A stretch of 64,000 nucleotides of DNA from Sabulicella rubraurantiaca (GTDB lineage: Bacteria > Pseudomonadota > Alphaproteobacteria > Acetobacterales > Acetobacteraceae): NCBI RefSeq assembly GCF_017355885.1, contig NZ_JAFEUU010000001.1, forward strand, positions 248,001-312,000, in the 5' to 3' direction. Shown in pieces: positions 16,785 to 24,848 of the stretch. Made by a program: the position numbers and the translations under genes. Positions within the stretch are counted from its first letter, which is position 1. Every line of letters begins with the position of its first letter. The notes beneath the pieces were generated by a model, which was not told where the DNA came from, ran no database searches, and saw nothing but the letters and a program-made list of their open reading frames with translations.

Positions 16785-18064
16785 CGCTCAAGGTTGGAAT
16801 TGCCGGCCTCGGCACGGTCGGAGCCGGTGTCGTTTCACTGCTGCGGGCCAACGCCAGTGTGATCTCCGCGCGCGCCGGGCGGCCCGTCGAAGTCGTCGCG
16901 GTGTCTGCCCGCGACCGCGGCAAGGACCGTGGCGTGGCGCTGGATGGGCTGCGCTGGCACGAGGATCCGGTGGCGCTGGCCGCCGACAACGACCTGGATG
17001 CGGTGGTCGAGGTGATGGGCGGGGCGGAAGGCCCGGCCCGCGCCCTGGTCGAGGCGTCGCTGGAAGCGGGCAAGCCGGTCGTCACCGCCAACAAGGCGCT
17101 GATCGCCACGCATGGCGCGGCGCTGGCGGCGCTGTCCGGGCGCACGGGTGCCGCCCTCGCCTATGAGGCTGCTGTGGCTGGCGGCATCCCGGTGATCAAG
17201 GCCATCCGCGAGGGACTGGCGGGCAACAAGCTCAGCCGCGTCGCGGGCATCCTCAACGGCACCTGCAATTACATCCTGACCGAGATGCGCGTGCAGGGCC
17301 TGCCCTTCGACACGGTGCTCGCCGAGGCGCAGCGCCTGGGTTACGCCGAGGCCGATCCGTCCTTCGACATCGACGGCGTGGACGCGGCGCATAAGCTGGC
17401 CATCCTCGCTGCGCTGGCCTTCGGGCGGCCGGTGGATCTGTCGGCGCTCCACATCGAGGGCATCCGCCATGTCTCGGCGCTGGACATCGCGCTGGCAGGC
17501 GAGCTCGGCTACCGCATCAAGCTGCTCGGCATCGCTTCGCGCGAGGCGGCGGGAGTCGCGGCGCGGGTGCATCCCTGCATGGTGCCGGTGGGCAGCCCGC
17601 TCGCGGCAGTAGAAGGGGTGTTCAATGCCGTTCTGGCGGAAGGCGACGCGGTTGGGCGGGTGGTGCTGCAGGGCCGTGGCGCCGGCGCAGGTCCGACGGC
17701 CAGCGCCGTCGTGGCGGACCTCGTAGACCTCGCACGCGGGCGCCACACCCCGGTCTGGGGCGCGGCCGAGCCCATGGACACCGCGCCGCCCATGCCGATG
17801 GAGCGCCATGTCGGTTCCTACTACATGCGCCTGATGGTGCTTGATCAGCCTGGCGTCATCGCCGACGTGACCGGCATCCTCCGCGATGCTGCGATCAGCC
17901 TGGATTCCATGCTCCAGCGCGGCCGCGCCCCGGGCGAGGCGGTCCCCGTGGTCCTCGTCACCCATGAGTGCGAGGAACGGCGGATGAGTGAGGCGCTGTC
18001 GCGCATCGAGGCACTGCCTTCCGTGGTGGAGAAGCCCGCCGTGATCCGGATCGAGACGCTGTGA
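16781..18064 (+). CDS. hom: Homoserine dehydrogenase with C-terminal ACT domain
   Basis: A 427-residue enzyme that reduces aspartate semialdehyde to homoserine for threonine and methionine synthesis. Residues 1-130 form the NAD(P) domain (GIAGLGTVGAG), then comes the catalytic domain (VTANKALIATHG, GILNGTCNYIL, EADPSFDIDGVDAAHK). An ACT domain from about residue 348 (YYMRLMVLDQPGVIADV) is the usual site for threonine feedback. It starts at GTG 16781 overlapping the aminotransferase stop, and its own stop overlaps the next GTG. An in-frame extension upstream to 16259 is inside the aminotransferase gene and is not used. Confidence 0.97.
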   Translation: MTLKVGIAGLGTVGAGVVSLLRANASVISARAGRPVEVVAVSARDRGKDRGVALDGLRWHEDPVALAADNDLDAVVEVMGGAEGPARALVEASLEAGKPVVTANKALIATHGAALAALSGRTGAALAYEAAVAGGIPVIKAIREGLAGNKLSRVAGILNGTCNYILTEMRVQGLPFDTVLAEAQRLGYAEADPSFDIDGVDAAHKLAILAALAFGRPVDLSALHIEGIRHVSALDIALAGELGYRIKLLGIASREAAGVAARVHPCMVPVGSPLAAVEGVFNAVLAEGDAVGRVVLQGRGAGAGPTASAVVADLVDLARGRHTPVWGAAEPMDTAPPMPMERHVGSYYMRLMVLDQPGVIADVTGILRDAAISLDSMLQRGRAPGEAVPVVLVTHECEERRMSEALSRIEALPSVVEKPAVIRIETL

Positions 18065-18720
18065 CACCGCGCCGCGCCCTTCTGGCCCTGGCCTTGCTGC
18101 TGGCGCCACTCACGGCGGGCGCGCAGGAAACCAAGCTGCGCCTGAGCGATTCTGCGACGATCCGCCGTGCGCCGGACGAGCCCGTGGCCATGCTGCGCGC
18201 CGAGGCGCGGGCCGCGAGCGCCGCGGCCGCCCAAGCCGCGGTGAACCGCACCGTGACGGTCGCGGTGGAGCAGGCGCAGCGCGTCCAGGGGCTGCGCGTC
18301 ACGACCGGCCGCTACGCCACGCATCGCAGCGAGGAGCAGCGGCTCTGGCTCGCCGTGCAGTCCATCACGCTGCGGGGTGGCGAGGCCTCGGCGCTGGCCG
18401 ACCTCGTCGGGACGCTGCAATCGCAGGGCCTGGCCCTCGACATGCTGGGTGCCCAGCTTTCCCAGGAAGCGGAGCGTGAGGTGCGCGAGGAAGCGACGCG
18501 CGAGGCCATCCGCCTCCTGCGCGCTCGCGCCGAGATCGTGGCCACGGAGCTGGGGCTGCGCGTCTCGCATCTCGCGGAGCTTTCGATCGACATGGCCCAT
18601 GACGGTCCGCGCCCGATGATGGCGGCCAGCGCGATGCGCGCGGCGCCGCCGATATCGCTGCCGGAGGACGCGCCGGTGACCGTGCGCGCCTCCGCCGAGG
18701 CCATCCTTCTTCCCCGATGA
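18061..18720 (+). CDS. SIMPL-domain (DUF541) periplasmic protein
   Basis: A 219-residue protein with a Sec signal peptide (about residues 1-21, ending TAGAQ) and a single SIMPL domain (LRLSDSATIRRAPDEPVAMLRAEARA at the start of the mature part, LAVQSITLRGG in the middle). Bacterial SIMPL proteins are envelope proteins linked to oxidative stress and of unclear mechanism. GTG 18061 overlaps the hom stop, and the gene is inserted between hom and glpX, which otherwise sit side by side in related genomes. That placement points to expression coupling rather than a pathway role. Confidence 0.83.
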   Translation: MTPRRALLALALLLAPLTAGAQETKLRLSDSATIRRAPDEPVAMLRAEARAASAAAAQAAVNRTVTVAVEQAQRVQGLRVTTGRYATHRSEEQRLWLAVQSITLRGGEASALADLVGTLQSQGLALDMLGAQLSQEAEREVREEATREAIRLLRARAEIVATELGLRVSHLAELSIDMAHDGPRPMMAASAMRAAPPISLPEDAPVTVRASAEAILLPR

Positions 18721-19730
18721 ACCCAGGACAGACGACGATGCCAATCGAACCCGGCCAGGTGGTGGACCGCAACCTCGCGCTTGAACTCGTGCGTGTGACC
18801 GAGGCGGCGGCGCTGGCCGCGTCTCGCTGGGTGGGCAAGGGCGACAAGAACGCCGCCGATGGCGCGGCGGTGGAGGCGATGCGCCGCGCCTTCGACACGG
18901 TCGGGATCGAAGGCACCGTCGTAATCGGCGAGGGTGAGATGGACGAGGCGCCGATGCTGTTCATCGGCGAGAAGGTTGGGCTCTACGCCAAGACGGGTGG
19001 CGGCGTGCAGGCGGACATCGCGGTGGACCCGCTGGAAGGAACATCGCTCACTGCCAAGGCCGGGCCGAACGCCATGGCCGTCGTAGCGCTGGCGAGCAAG
19101 GGCTGCTTCCTCCACGCCCCCGACATTTATATGGACAAGATCGCGGTCGGGCCGGGCCTGCCGCCGGGCGTCGTGGACCTGGACCTCTCGCCCGGCGAGA
19201 ACCTTCGCCGCCTGGCCGAGGCGCGCGGCGTTCCCGTCAGCGCCCTGACCGTCTGCACCCTGGATCGCGACCGCCACAAGGACATCATCCGAGCCTGCCG
19301 CGAGGCCGGGGCGCGCATGATGCTGATCCCCGACGGCGACGTGTTCGGCGTCGTCGCGGTGTCGCAGCCCGAGACGGGGGTGGACATCTATATGGGCTGG
19401 GGCGGCGCGCCGGAGGGCGTGCTGGCCGCAGCCGCGCTGCGTTGCATTGGCGGGCAGATGCAGGGGCGCCTGATCTTCGAGAATGACGAGCAGGTGGCCC
19501 GCGCGCGCGACATGGGCATCGCCGACCCGAAGCGGAAATATGAGCTGGAGGAGATGGCGCGCGGCGAGGTGATGTTCGCCGCTACCGGCGTGACCTCCGG
19601 CCCCATGTTGCGCGGCGTCCGCATGATCCAGGGCGGCGCCATCACCCATTCCATCGTCATGCGCTCCAAGACCGGCACGGTGCGCTACGTCGAAGGACAT
19701 CACAACTTTACTATGATGCCCAAGGTCTGA
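18717..19730 (+). CDS. glpX: Class II fructose-1,6-bisphosphatase
   Basis: A 337-residue Mn-dependent phosphatase for gluconeogenesis and the Calvin-type regeneration branch. The metal and phosphate motifs are VIGEGEMDEAPML (near residue 70) and VDPLEGTSL (near residue 103), with RNLALELVRVTEAAALA at the N-terminus as in all GlpX. ATG 18717 overlaps the previous stop (ATGA); ATG 18738, which has AGGACAG upstream, is a realistic alternative seven codons later. It is translationally linked to recJ through TGATG at 19728-19732. Confidence 0.96.
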   Translation: MNPGQTTMPIEPGQVVDRNLALELVRVTEAAALAASRWVGKGDKNAADGAAVEAMRRAFDTVGIEGTVVIGEGEMDEAPMLFIGEKVGLYAKTGGGVQADIAVDPLEGTSLTAKAGPNAMAVVALASKGCFLHAPDIYMDKIAVGPGLPPGVVDLDLSPGENLRRLAEARGVPVSALTVCTLDRDRHKDIIRACREAGARMMLIPDGDVFGVVAVSQPETGVDIYMGWGGAPEGVLAAAALRCIGGQMQGRLIFENDEQVARARDMGIADPKRKYELEEMARGEVMFAATGVTSGPMLRGVRMIQGGAITHSIVMRSKTGTVRYVEGHHNFTMMPKV

Positions 19731-21496
19731 TGCAGACCGCGCTCGGCATCGAGCGCAGCCTCACCGGTCGCCGCTGGGTCTGGCGCGGCGGGGATGAGCG
19801 GCTGGGCGCGATGCTCGCCCAGCGTCTGTCCCTGCCGGAACTCGTCGGGCGCCTCCTGGCCACGCGCGGGATCGGGGTGGATGCGGCGGCCGACTTCCTG
19901 GCACCGACCCTGCGCGCCCTGCTGCCCGACCCCTCGACCATGCTCGACATGGATGCGGCCGCTGCGCGCCTCGCAGATGCGGTGCAGCGCGAGGAGCATG
20001 TCGCCGTCTTTGCGGATTACGACGTGGACGGGGCCTGTTCCGGAGCATTGATGGTCGAGGTACTGCGCGGCCTGGGCTGCTCGGTGACCCACCACGTGCC
20101 CGATCGCATCACGGAGGGCTACGGGCCGAACGCGCCCGCGCTGGAGCGCCTGATGCTGGGCGGCGCGACGTTGATCGTCTGCGTGGATTGCGGCATCGCG
20201 GCCCAGGACGCGCTATCCGTCGCGGAGGGCAGGGCGGATGTCGTGGTGCTGGACCACCACAAGACCGAAGGCCCGGCCCCGCGCATCCGCGCCGCCGTGA
20301 ACCCGAACCGGCTCGACTGCACATCGGGGCTCCGACAGCTTTGTGCGGCCGGCGTCGCATTCCTGGCGGCCGTCGCGCTGCAGCGCGAATTGCGGCGGCG
20401 GGGCTTCTTCGCCGCGCGGCCGGAACCGGATCTGAAGCGCCTGCTCGACCTCGTGGCGCTGGCGACGATCTGCGACGTGGTGCCGCTTTCCGGCGTGAAC
20501 CGCGCCTTCGTGCAGCAGGGGCTGCGGGTGCTGGCCGGGCGCGGCCGGGCCGGGCTGAATGCGCTGCTCGACATCGCTGCGGGGCGCGATGCCCCCACCG
20601 CCCACACGCTTGGCTATGCGCTGGGGCCGCGCATCAATGCAGGGGGCCGGATCTCGATCCCTGATCTCGGCCTTCGCCTGCTGCTGGAGGGCGACGCGGT
20701 AGAGGCACGGGCCATGGCGGAACGGCTGGATGCCGTGAATCGCCGCCGCCAGGAGGTCGAGGCGGGGGTGCTTTCCGCGGCCATGGAGGCTGGGCAGCGG
20801 CAGCTCGATGCCGGACATGCGGTGCTGTTGGTGTCCGACGAAGGCTGGCATCCCGGTGTTGTAGGGATCGTGGCCGGGCGCCTGCGCGAGCGCTTCAACC
20901 GCCCGGCCTGCGTGGCAGGAGTGGATGGCGGGACCGCCAAGGGGTCGGGCCGCTCCGTGCCGGGGCTCGACCTGGGCTCGGCGGTCATCGCAGCGCGGCA
21001 GATGGGGCTGCTCTCCGCAGGCGGCGGGCATGCCATGGCGGCAGGCTTCACCCTGTCGGCCGACTCCCTGCCACGGCTGCATGCGCATTTAGACGAGCGG
21101 CTAGCAGCGGCGCGCGACCTTCCCGGCGTGGCGGAGTTGGCGCTGGAGGGGGCCCTGCACCTTCGCGGGGCGACGCCGGAACTCGCCGGGCAGGTTGAGC
21201 GGCTCTCCCCCTTCGGCCCGGCCAACGAGGAGCCGGCCTTCGCCATCACCCGCGCGCGCGTCGTCCGATCCAGCCGGGTCGGGCGCGAGGGGACGACCAT
21301 CCGTGCTTTCCTGGAAGGCGAGGATGGGGGGCGTCTGAAGGCGGTCTGCTTCCGCGCAAAGGAAGGGCCACTTGCCGAAGCTCTCCTGGCTCAAGGCACT
21401 GGGTCGCTTGCCGTAGCCGGATTCCTTCGGGTGGACCGCTGGAACGATCAGGAAACGGCCTGCCTGCACGTCCTGGACGCCGCGCGCGAAGCCTGA
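19730..21496 (+). CDS. recJ: Single-stranded-DNA-specific 5'-3' exonuclease RecJ
   Basis: A 588-residue DHH-superfamily nuclease for recombination and mismatch repair. The DHH domain has FADYDVDGACSG (motif I), VDCGIA (motif II) and LDHHKTEG (motif III). DHHA1 has SAGGGHAMAAGFTL, and a C-terminal OB-like region follows (LSPFGPANEEPAF). Length is normal for the family. The start ATG shares its A with the glpX stop. It is the last gene of the aminotransferase-hom-glpX-recJ operon; a GC hairpin follows about 30 bases after the stop. Confidence 0.97.
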   Translation: MQTALGIERSLTGRRWVWRGGDERLGAMLAQRLSLPELVGRLLATRGIGVDAAADFLAPTLRALLPDPSTMLDMDAAAARLADAVQREEHVAVFADYDVDGACSGALMVEVLRGLGCSVTHHVPDRITEGYGPNAPALERLMLGGATLIVCVDCGIAAQDALSVAEGRADVVVLDHHKTEGPAPRIRAAVNPNRLDCTSGLRQLCAAGVAFLAAVALQRELRRRGFFAARPEPDLKRLLDLVALATICDVVPLSGVNRAFVQQGLRVLAGRGRAGLNALLDIAAGRDAPTAHTLGYALGPRINAGGRISIPDLGLRLLLEGDAVEARAMAERLDAVNRRRQEVEAGVLSAAMEAGQRQLDAGHAVLLVSDEGWHPGVVGIVAGRLRERFNRPACVAGVDGGTAKGSGRSVPGLDLGSAVIAARQMGLLSAGGGHAMAAGFTLSADSLPRLHAHLDERLAAARDLPGVAELALEGALHLRGATPELAGQVERLSPFGPANEEPAFAITRARVVRSSRVGREGTTIRAFLEGEDGGRLKAVCFRAKEGPLAEALLAQGTGSLAVAGFLRVDRWNDQETACLHVLDAAREA

Positions 21497-21523
21497 ACAC
21501 CTCTTCCAGTATGGAAATCTTGA

Positions 21524-21549
21524 GCCCGGCCGACCTTGTCGCGCCGGGC
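21524..21549 (+). terminator. Stem-loop downstream of recJ
   Basis: GCCCGGC and GCCGGGC form a perfect 7-bp stem around a 12-base loop, followed by ATTTGATTCTT. The T-richness is interrupted, so this is a moderate candidate terminator for the long operon that ends with recJ. Confidence 0.5.
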
Positions 21550-21745
21550 ATTTGATTCTTGCTCATGCAAGTAATCGCTCGCCACGGCACAATTGAAATG
21601 GGAAAGATATCTGTCTAAAAAGGAAAATATGCGCGCTTGGACTTGTTTGGTTGTAGATAAGGCGGCAATACTCTCTTAGGTTGTAAAGCCGACGCTGTAG
21701 GAAAGCAATCTGAAGGTCGGCGCAGCCATATGTCAGGGGTATTGA
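21550..21745. other. AT-rich intergenic stretch, no gene recognised
   Basis: Roughly 200 bases between the recJ terminator region and the next gene are far richer in A and T than anything else in the window (for example TGTCTAAAAAGGAAAATATG near 21613). The longest ORF starting inside is only 16 codons. AGGGG at 21735-21739 is a good RBS for ATG 21746. It may hold a promoter with a long leader, or an unrecognised small RNA. I see no tRNA fold, no direct repeats and no integrase site. Confidence 0.5.
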
Positions 21746-21770
21746 ATGGTCCTTCATATTTCGTACGTGA

Positions 21771-22313
21771 ATGACAAGCGGCGGCTCGACAACGAGGTGC
21801 GCCGCAGCCTTGCGGCTTGGCCCCAGCGTTCCCCCCGGTCTTGTTGCGTCCGCCAAGCAGCCCGGCACATGGCTCCGCGCCCGTCCCGAGAATGGACGGC
21901 CCGCGACGCAGCCCTACCTGAAGGTTCCGGGCGCAAACCGGCTTCGGACACTTCCGGATGGGCTCTATCTGCATTTTTCGCCGAGCGCGGAGGAGCCTTA
22001 CGTGGACATCCTTTGCATCGAGGCGTGCGGGACGGTGCAGAACCTGATGGACAAGCGTTCGCGCTTCGCGCCCTCCGTCACCTCGCTACTGGCCGTCTGC
22101 CCCGTGGATTGGCTGCTGGCCCCCGTCCAGCCGGGCCATGCTGTGCCGCGCTGGCGCATGATCCGGATGCTGAAGCGCGAGCCGAAGGAGCCGTTGATCC
22201 TGCCGGTGCGCGACGCGCGCGTGCTCTTCGCGCTGAAGCCGAAGGACTATCTGGGCTTCGCGCAGACCCAGACCGCGCAGCCGCACGAATTTTTCTGCCC
22301 GATGGACCGTTGA
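21771..22313 (+). CDS. Hypothetical protein, probably frameshifted near its start
   Basis: The frame from ATG 21771 gives 180 residues; the last 130 look like a genuine cytosolic protein (LPDGLYLHFSPSAEEPYV, VCPVDWLLAPVQPG, ALKPKDYLGF) with no recognised domain. ATG 21771 has no RBS. By contrast ATG 21746, in another frame, has AGGGG six bases upstream and opens with MVLHISYVNDKRRLDNEVRR. Removing one C from the C6 run at 21831-21836 would join that N-terminus to the downstream frame, giving about 187 residues. So the gene may carry a +1 frameshift, a sequencing error or recoding. Confidence 0.55.
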   Translation: MTSGGSTTRCAAALRLGPSVPPGLVASAKQPGTWLRARPENGRPATQPYLKVPGANRLRTLPDGLYLHFSPSAEEPYVDILCIEACGTVQNLMDKRSRFAPSVTSLLAVCPVDWLLAPVQPGHAVPRWRMIRMLKREPKEPLILPVRDARVLFALKPKDYLGFAQTQTAQPHEFFCPMDR

Positions 22314-22406
22314 TCGGGGCAGACCCGCTCACGCACCGGGCGCTGCGGAACCTGATCTCTCGAGCCTCGTTGGCCTCCAACTTCATGGAGCTGCCGGCGA
22401 ACGATC

Positions 22407-23228
22407 CTATTTGATTAGGGTGTACAGCATCCGCAGGCTGGTGATGGCGAGGAAGAGCGCGAAGGCGCGCTTCAGCAGCAGGGGCGGTATGGTATGCGCA
22501 AGCCGGACCCCCCACGGCGTCGCCACGATCGAGGAGGGCACGATCAAGGCAAAGCCAATCAGGTTCACCCAGCCCAGGGAGTAGGGTGGGCGGCCCTCGG
22601 CGCCGATGCCAGCCACAATGAAGCCGATCGTCGCGGGGATCGAAATGATCAGCCCGAATGCGGAGGTGGTGGCGACGGCCTGGCGGATCGGGACGCCCGC
22701 CATGTTCAGCACCGGCACACCCACCGTGCCGCCGCCGATCCCCATCATGGCACTGACCGCGCCGATGCCGCCGCCGATGAAATGGCGTGAGGCCCCGCTA
22801 GGCAGGCTGTCCCGCAGCCGGAAATCCACACTGGTGACGCCCATGTTGACCGCAACAGCCAGCGCCGTGACGGCGAAGACCAGCGTCAGCCCTGGGCCAC
22901 GCATCGCAACCGCCAGCGCCGTACCGATCAGCACCCCCACGAAGATCGAGGGGGCCAAGCTCCGCAGGAGCCCGATATCCATCGCACCCCTCTGGTAATG
23001 CTTACGAGCCGAGACGATGGAAGTCGGGATGATGGTGGCGAGCGAGGTAGCAACGGCGACCTTCATCTGCGTCGCTTCCGGCACGTCGAAGAGGGGGAGG
23101 ACGTAGAACAGCACGGGCACGATCACGATGCCGCCGCCTACGCCCAGCAGCCCTGCCAGCACGCCGGACACGCAGCCCGTGAACACCATCGCCGCGGCGA
23201 GCCCCGCCAGCCACTGCCAATCCACCAT
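22407..23228 (-). CDS. TSUP-family (TauE/SafE) anion permease
   Basis: A 273-residue inner-membrane protein with about eight helices and the duplicated TSUP motif: GVLAGLLGVGGGIVIVPVL near residue 23 and GAVSAMMGIGGGTVGVPVL near residue 155. These carriers export or import sulfite, sulfonates and related small anions; the substrate is not readable. ATG 23228 is preceded by GAGGAAGG. It is divergent from a second TSUP gene (23299) across a 70-base gap that probably carries both promoters. Confidence 0.92.
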   Translation of the reverse strand: MVDWQWLAGLAAAMVFTGCVSGVLAGLLGVGGGIVIVPVLFYVLPLFDVPEATQMKVAVATSLATIIPTSIVSARKHYQRGAMDIGLLRSLAPSIFVGVLIGTALAVAMRGPGLTLVFAVTALAVAVNMGVTSVDFRLRDSLPSGASRHFIGGGIGAVSAMMGIGGGTVGVPVLNMAGVPIRQAVATTSAFGLIISIPATIGFIVAGIGAEGRPPYSLGWVNLIGFALIVPSSIVATPWGVRLAHTIPPLLLKRAFALFLAITSLRMLYTLIK

Positions 23229-23298
23229 CGGGCTTCGCCTTCCTCATCAAACGGTTCCGCCATAGCTTCGCGGCCCCAACCTGTCACGATGGGCGCAC

Positions 23299-24048
23299 GT
23301 GCTGATTACCGACCCCTTTTTCTATACGCTGGCTGTCCCGGCCTTTCTGCTCACCGGGATCAGCAAGGGTGGCTTTGCCTCCGGCGCCGGCAATACGGGC
23401 GTGCCGCTGATGTCCGTCGCCATTCCCGCTCCCGATGCGGCCGGGATCGCGCTTCCCGTCCTCTGCGCGATGGACATCTCTGCCGTGCGGGCGTGGTGGG
23501 GGCGATGGGACCGGGAATTGCTGCTTTCGCTCCTGCCTGGCGTGGTGGTCGGCATGGCGCTGGGCACGCTGGTCTTCGGGATGCTGTCGGACCGGGCGGT
23601 GAAGCTGGTGATCGGCGTGATGACGCTGGCCTTCCTGGCCCGCAGCCTGTTCGCTTCCGGCGAGGCGCCGGCCCGAATGCGGTCGCGCGTGAGGGCCTTC
23701 TTCAGCTCCGCGGCGTCCGGCGTCACCTCCTTCATCGCCCATGCCGGAGGGCCCCCGCTGGCGATCTATCTTTTCCCGCTGCGCCTCCCTCGCCAGACCC
23801 TGGCGGCGACGACGGCGGTCTTTTTCGCCTTCGTGAACTACGCGAAACTGGTTCCGTACGGCTTCCTGGGCGTGCTGTCCGTGCAGAACCTGTTGACCAG
23901 CCTTGTCCTGCTGCCCCTGGCGCCGATCGGGATCAAGATCGGCGTCGTGCTGGCGCAGCGTATGTCGGACCGCATCTTCTATCGGGTGGTCCATGTCCTT
24001 CTTTTCCTCACATCCCTGCACCTGATCTGGGAAGGCGGTTTTCGATGA
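23299..24048 (+). CDS. TSUP-family (TauE/SafE) anion permease
   Basis: A 249-residue membrane protein with about seven or eight helices; the first motif is LTGISKGGFASGAGNTGVPLM and the second SGVTSFIAHAGGPPLAIYLF. It belongs to a TSUP branch distinct from its divergent neighbour (the GxGGG motifs differ). The start is GTG 23299, with no obvious RBS, so it may be weakly or leaderless translated. Its stop overlaps the racemase start (ATGA at 24045-24048), suggesting the pair handles one substrate, possibly a sulfonate or carboxylate. Confidence 0.88.
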   Translation: MLITDPFFYTLAVPAFLLTGISKGGFASGAGNTGVPLMSVAIPAPDAAGIALPVLCAMDISAVRAWWGRWDRELLLSLLPGVVVGMALGTLVFGMLSDRAVKLVIGVMTLAFLARSLFASGEAPARMRSRVRAFFSSAASGVTSFIAHAGGPPLAIYLFPLRLPRQTLAATTAVFFAFVNYAKLVPYGFLGVLSVQNLLTSLVLLPLAPIGIKIGVVLAQRMSDRIFYRVVHVLLFLTSLHLIWEGGFR

Positions 24049-24734
24049 TGCTCGGCGTCCTTGGCGGCATGGGGCCCTTGGCCTCGGCGGATTTCATGCG
24101 GCAATTGACGCTGCTGACACAGGCGGAGCGCGACCAGGACCACGTTCCCGCCCTGCTGTGGAGCGATCCGCGCGTCCCCGACCGGACGGCGGCACGGCTG
24201 GGGAAGGGCGAGGACCCGCTGCCGATGCTGCTGCAGGGCATCAGGGGGATCGAGGCCGCCGGGTGCAACGCCGTCGCCATCCCCTGCAACACCGCCCATG
24301 GCTGGTTCGACGCCATGCAGGCGGCGACGAAGCTGCCCATCCTGCACATCGTGGATGCCGCCCGTGAGGAATTGGACCGGCTGGGGGTGGAGGACGGCCC
24401 GATCGGGCTGATGGGCACGGCCGGCACGCTGGCCATGGGGCTGTACCAAGGGCGCATCGGGCGGGAATGCCTCGTTCCAGAGCCGGCGCTGATGGAGAGC
24501 CATGTCAGCCCCGGCATCGCTCTGGTGAAGGCGAACCGGGTGCACGATGCCTACGCCCCACTGGCCGAGGCCGCGAGGATCCTGCGCAACCGAGGCGCCC
24601 GCGCGGTGGTGTTGGGCTGTACGGAAATCCCCCTCGGCATCGCAGCAGGCGAGGCGATGGAGTTCCCGGTGGTGGACACGGTCGCCGCCCTGGCGCGGGC
24701 GGCGATCCGTCACATGGGCTTCACGGCGGCCTGA
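24045..24734 (+). CDS. Aspartate/glutamate racemase family protein
   Basis: A 229-residue enzyme of the Asp/Glu/hydantoin racemase superfamily. The first half carries LGGMGPLASADFM and the catalytic Cys in AIPCNTAH (near residue 82); the second half carries the matching Cys in VVLGCTEIPL (near residue 189). Both catalytic cysteines are present, so a cofactor-independent racemase is likely, with aspartate the commonest substrate for this YgeA-like group. ATG 24045 overlaps the TSUP stop; ATG 24048 is equally possible. Confidence 0.92.
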   Translation: MMLGVLGGMGPLASADFMRQLTLLTQAERDQDHVPALLWSDPRVPDRTAARLGKGEDPLPMLLQGIRGIEAAGCNAVAIPCNTAHGWFDAMQAATKLPILHIVDAAREELDRLGVEDGPIGLMGTAGTLAMGLYQGRIGRECLVPEPALMESHVSPGIALVKANRVHDAYAPLAEAARILRNRGARAVVLGCTEIPLGIAAGEAMEFPVVDTVAALARAAIRHMGFTAA

Positions 24735-24758
24735 CGCGCGGTCAGGTGTCTTGAAACT

Positions 24759-24840
24759 CCGGGGAGACGCGGCGCCACGCGAAGTGGGTCTCTCCGGGTC
24801 AGATCAAGCTTGCCAGACTGGGGCGGGCCGAGCCCGCCCC
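24759..24840. terminator. Double-hairpin terminator region between convergent racemase and gabD-like genes
   Basis: Two stem-loops fill the gap. The first pairs CCGGGGAGAC (24759-24768) with GTCTCTCCGG (24788-24797), with one wobble. The second is a perfect 9-bp stem GGGGCGGGC/GCCCGCCCC with loop CGA at 24820-24840. Neither has a T-run, but position between two convergent stops fits a bidirectional terminator. Confidence 0.6.
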
Positions 24841-24848
24841 TAAGCGGG

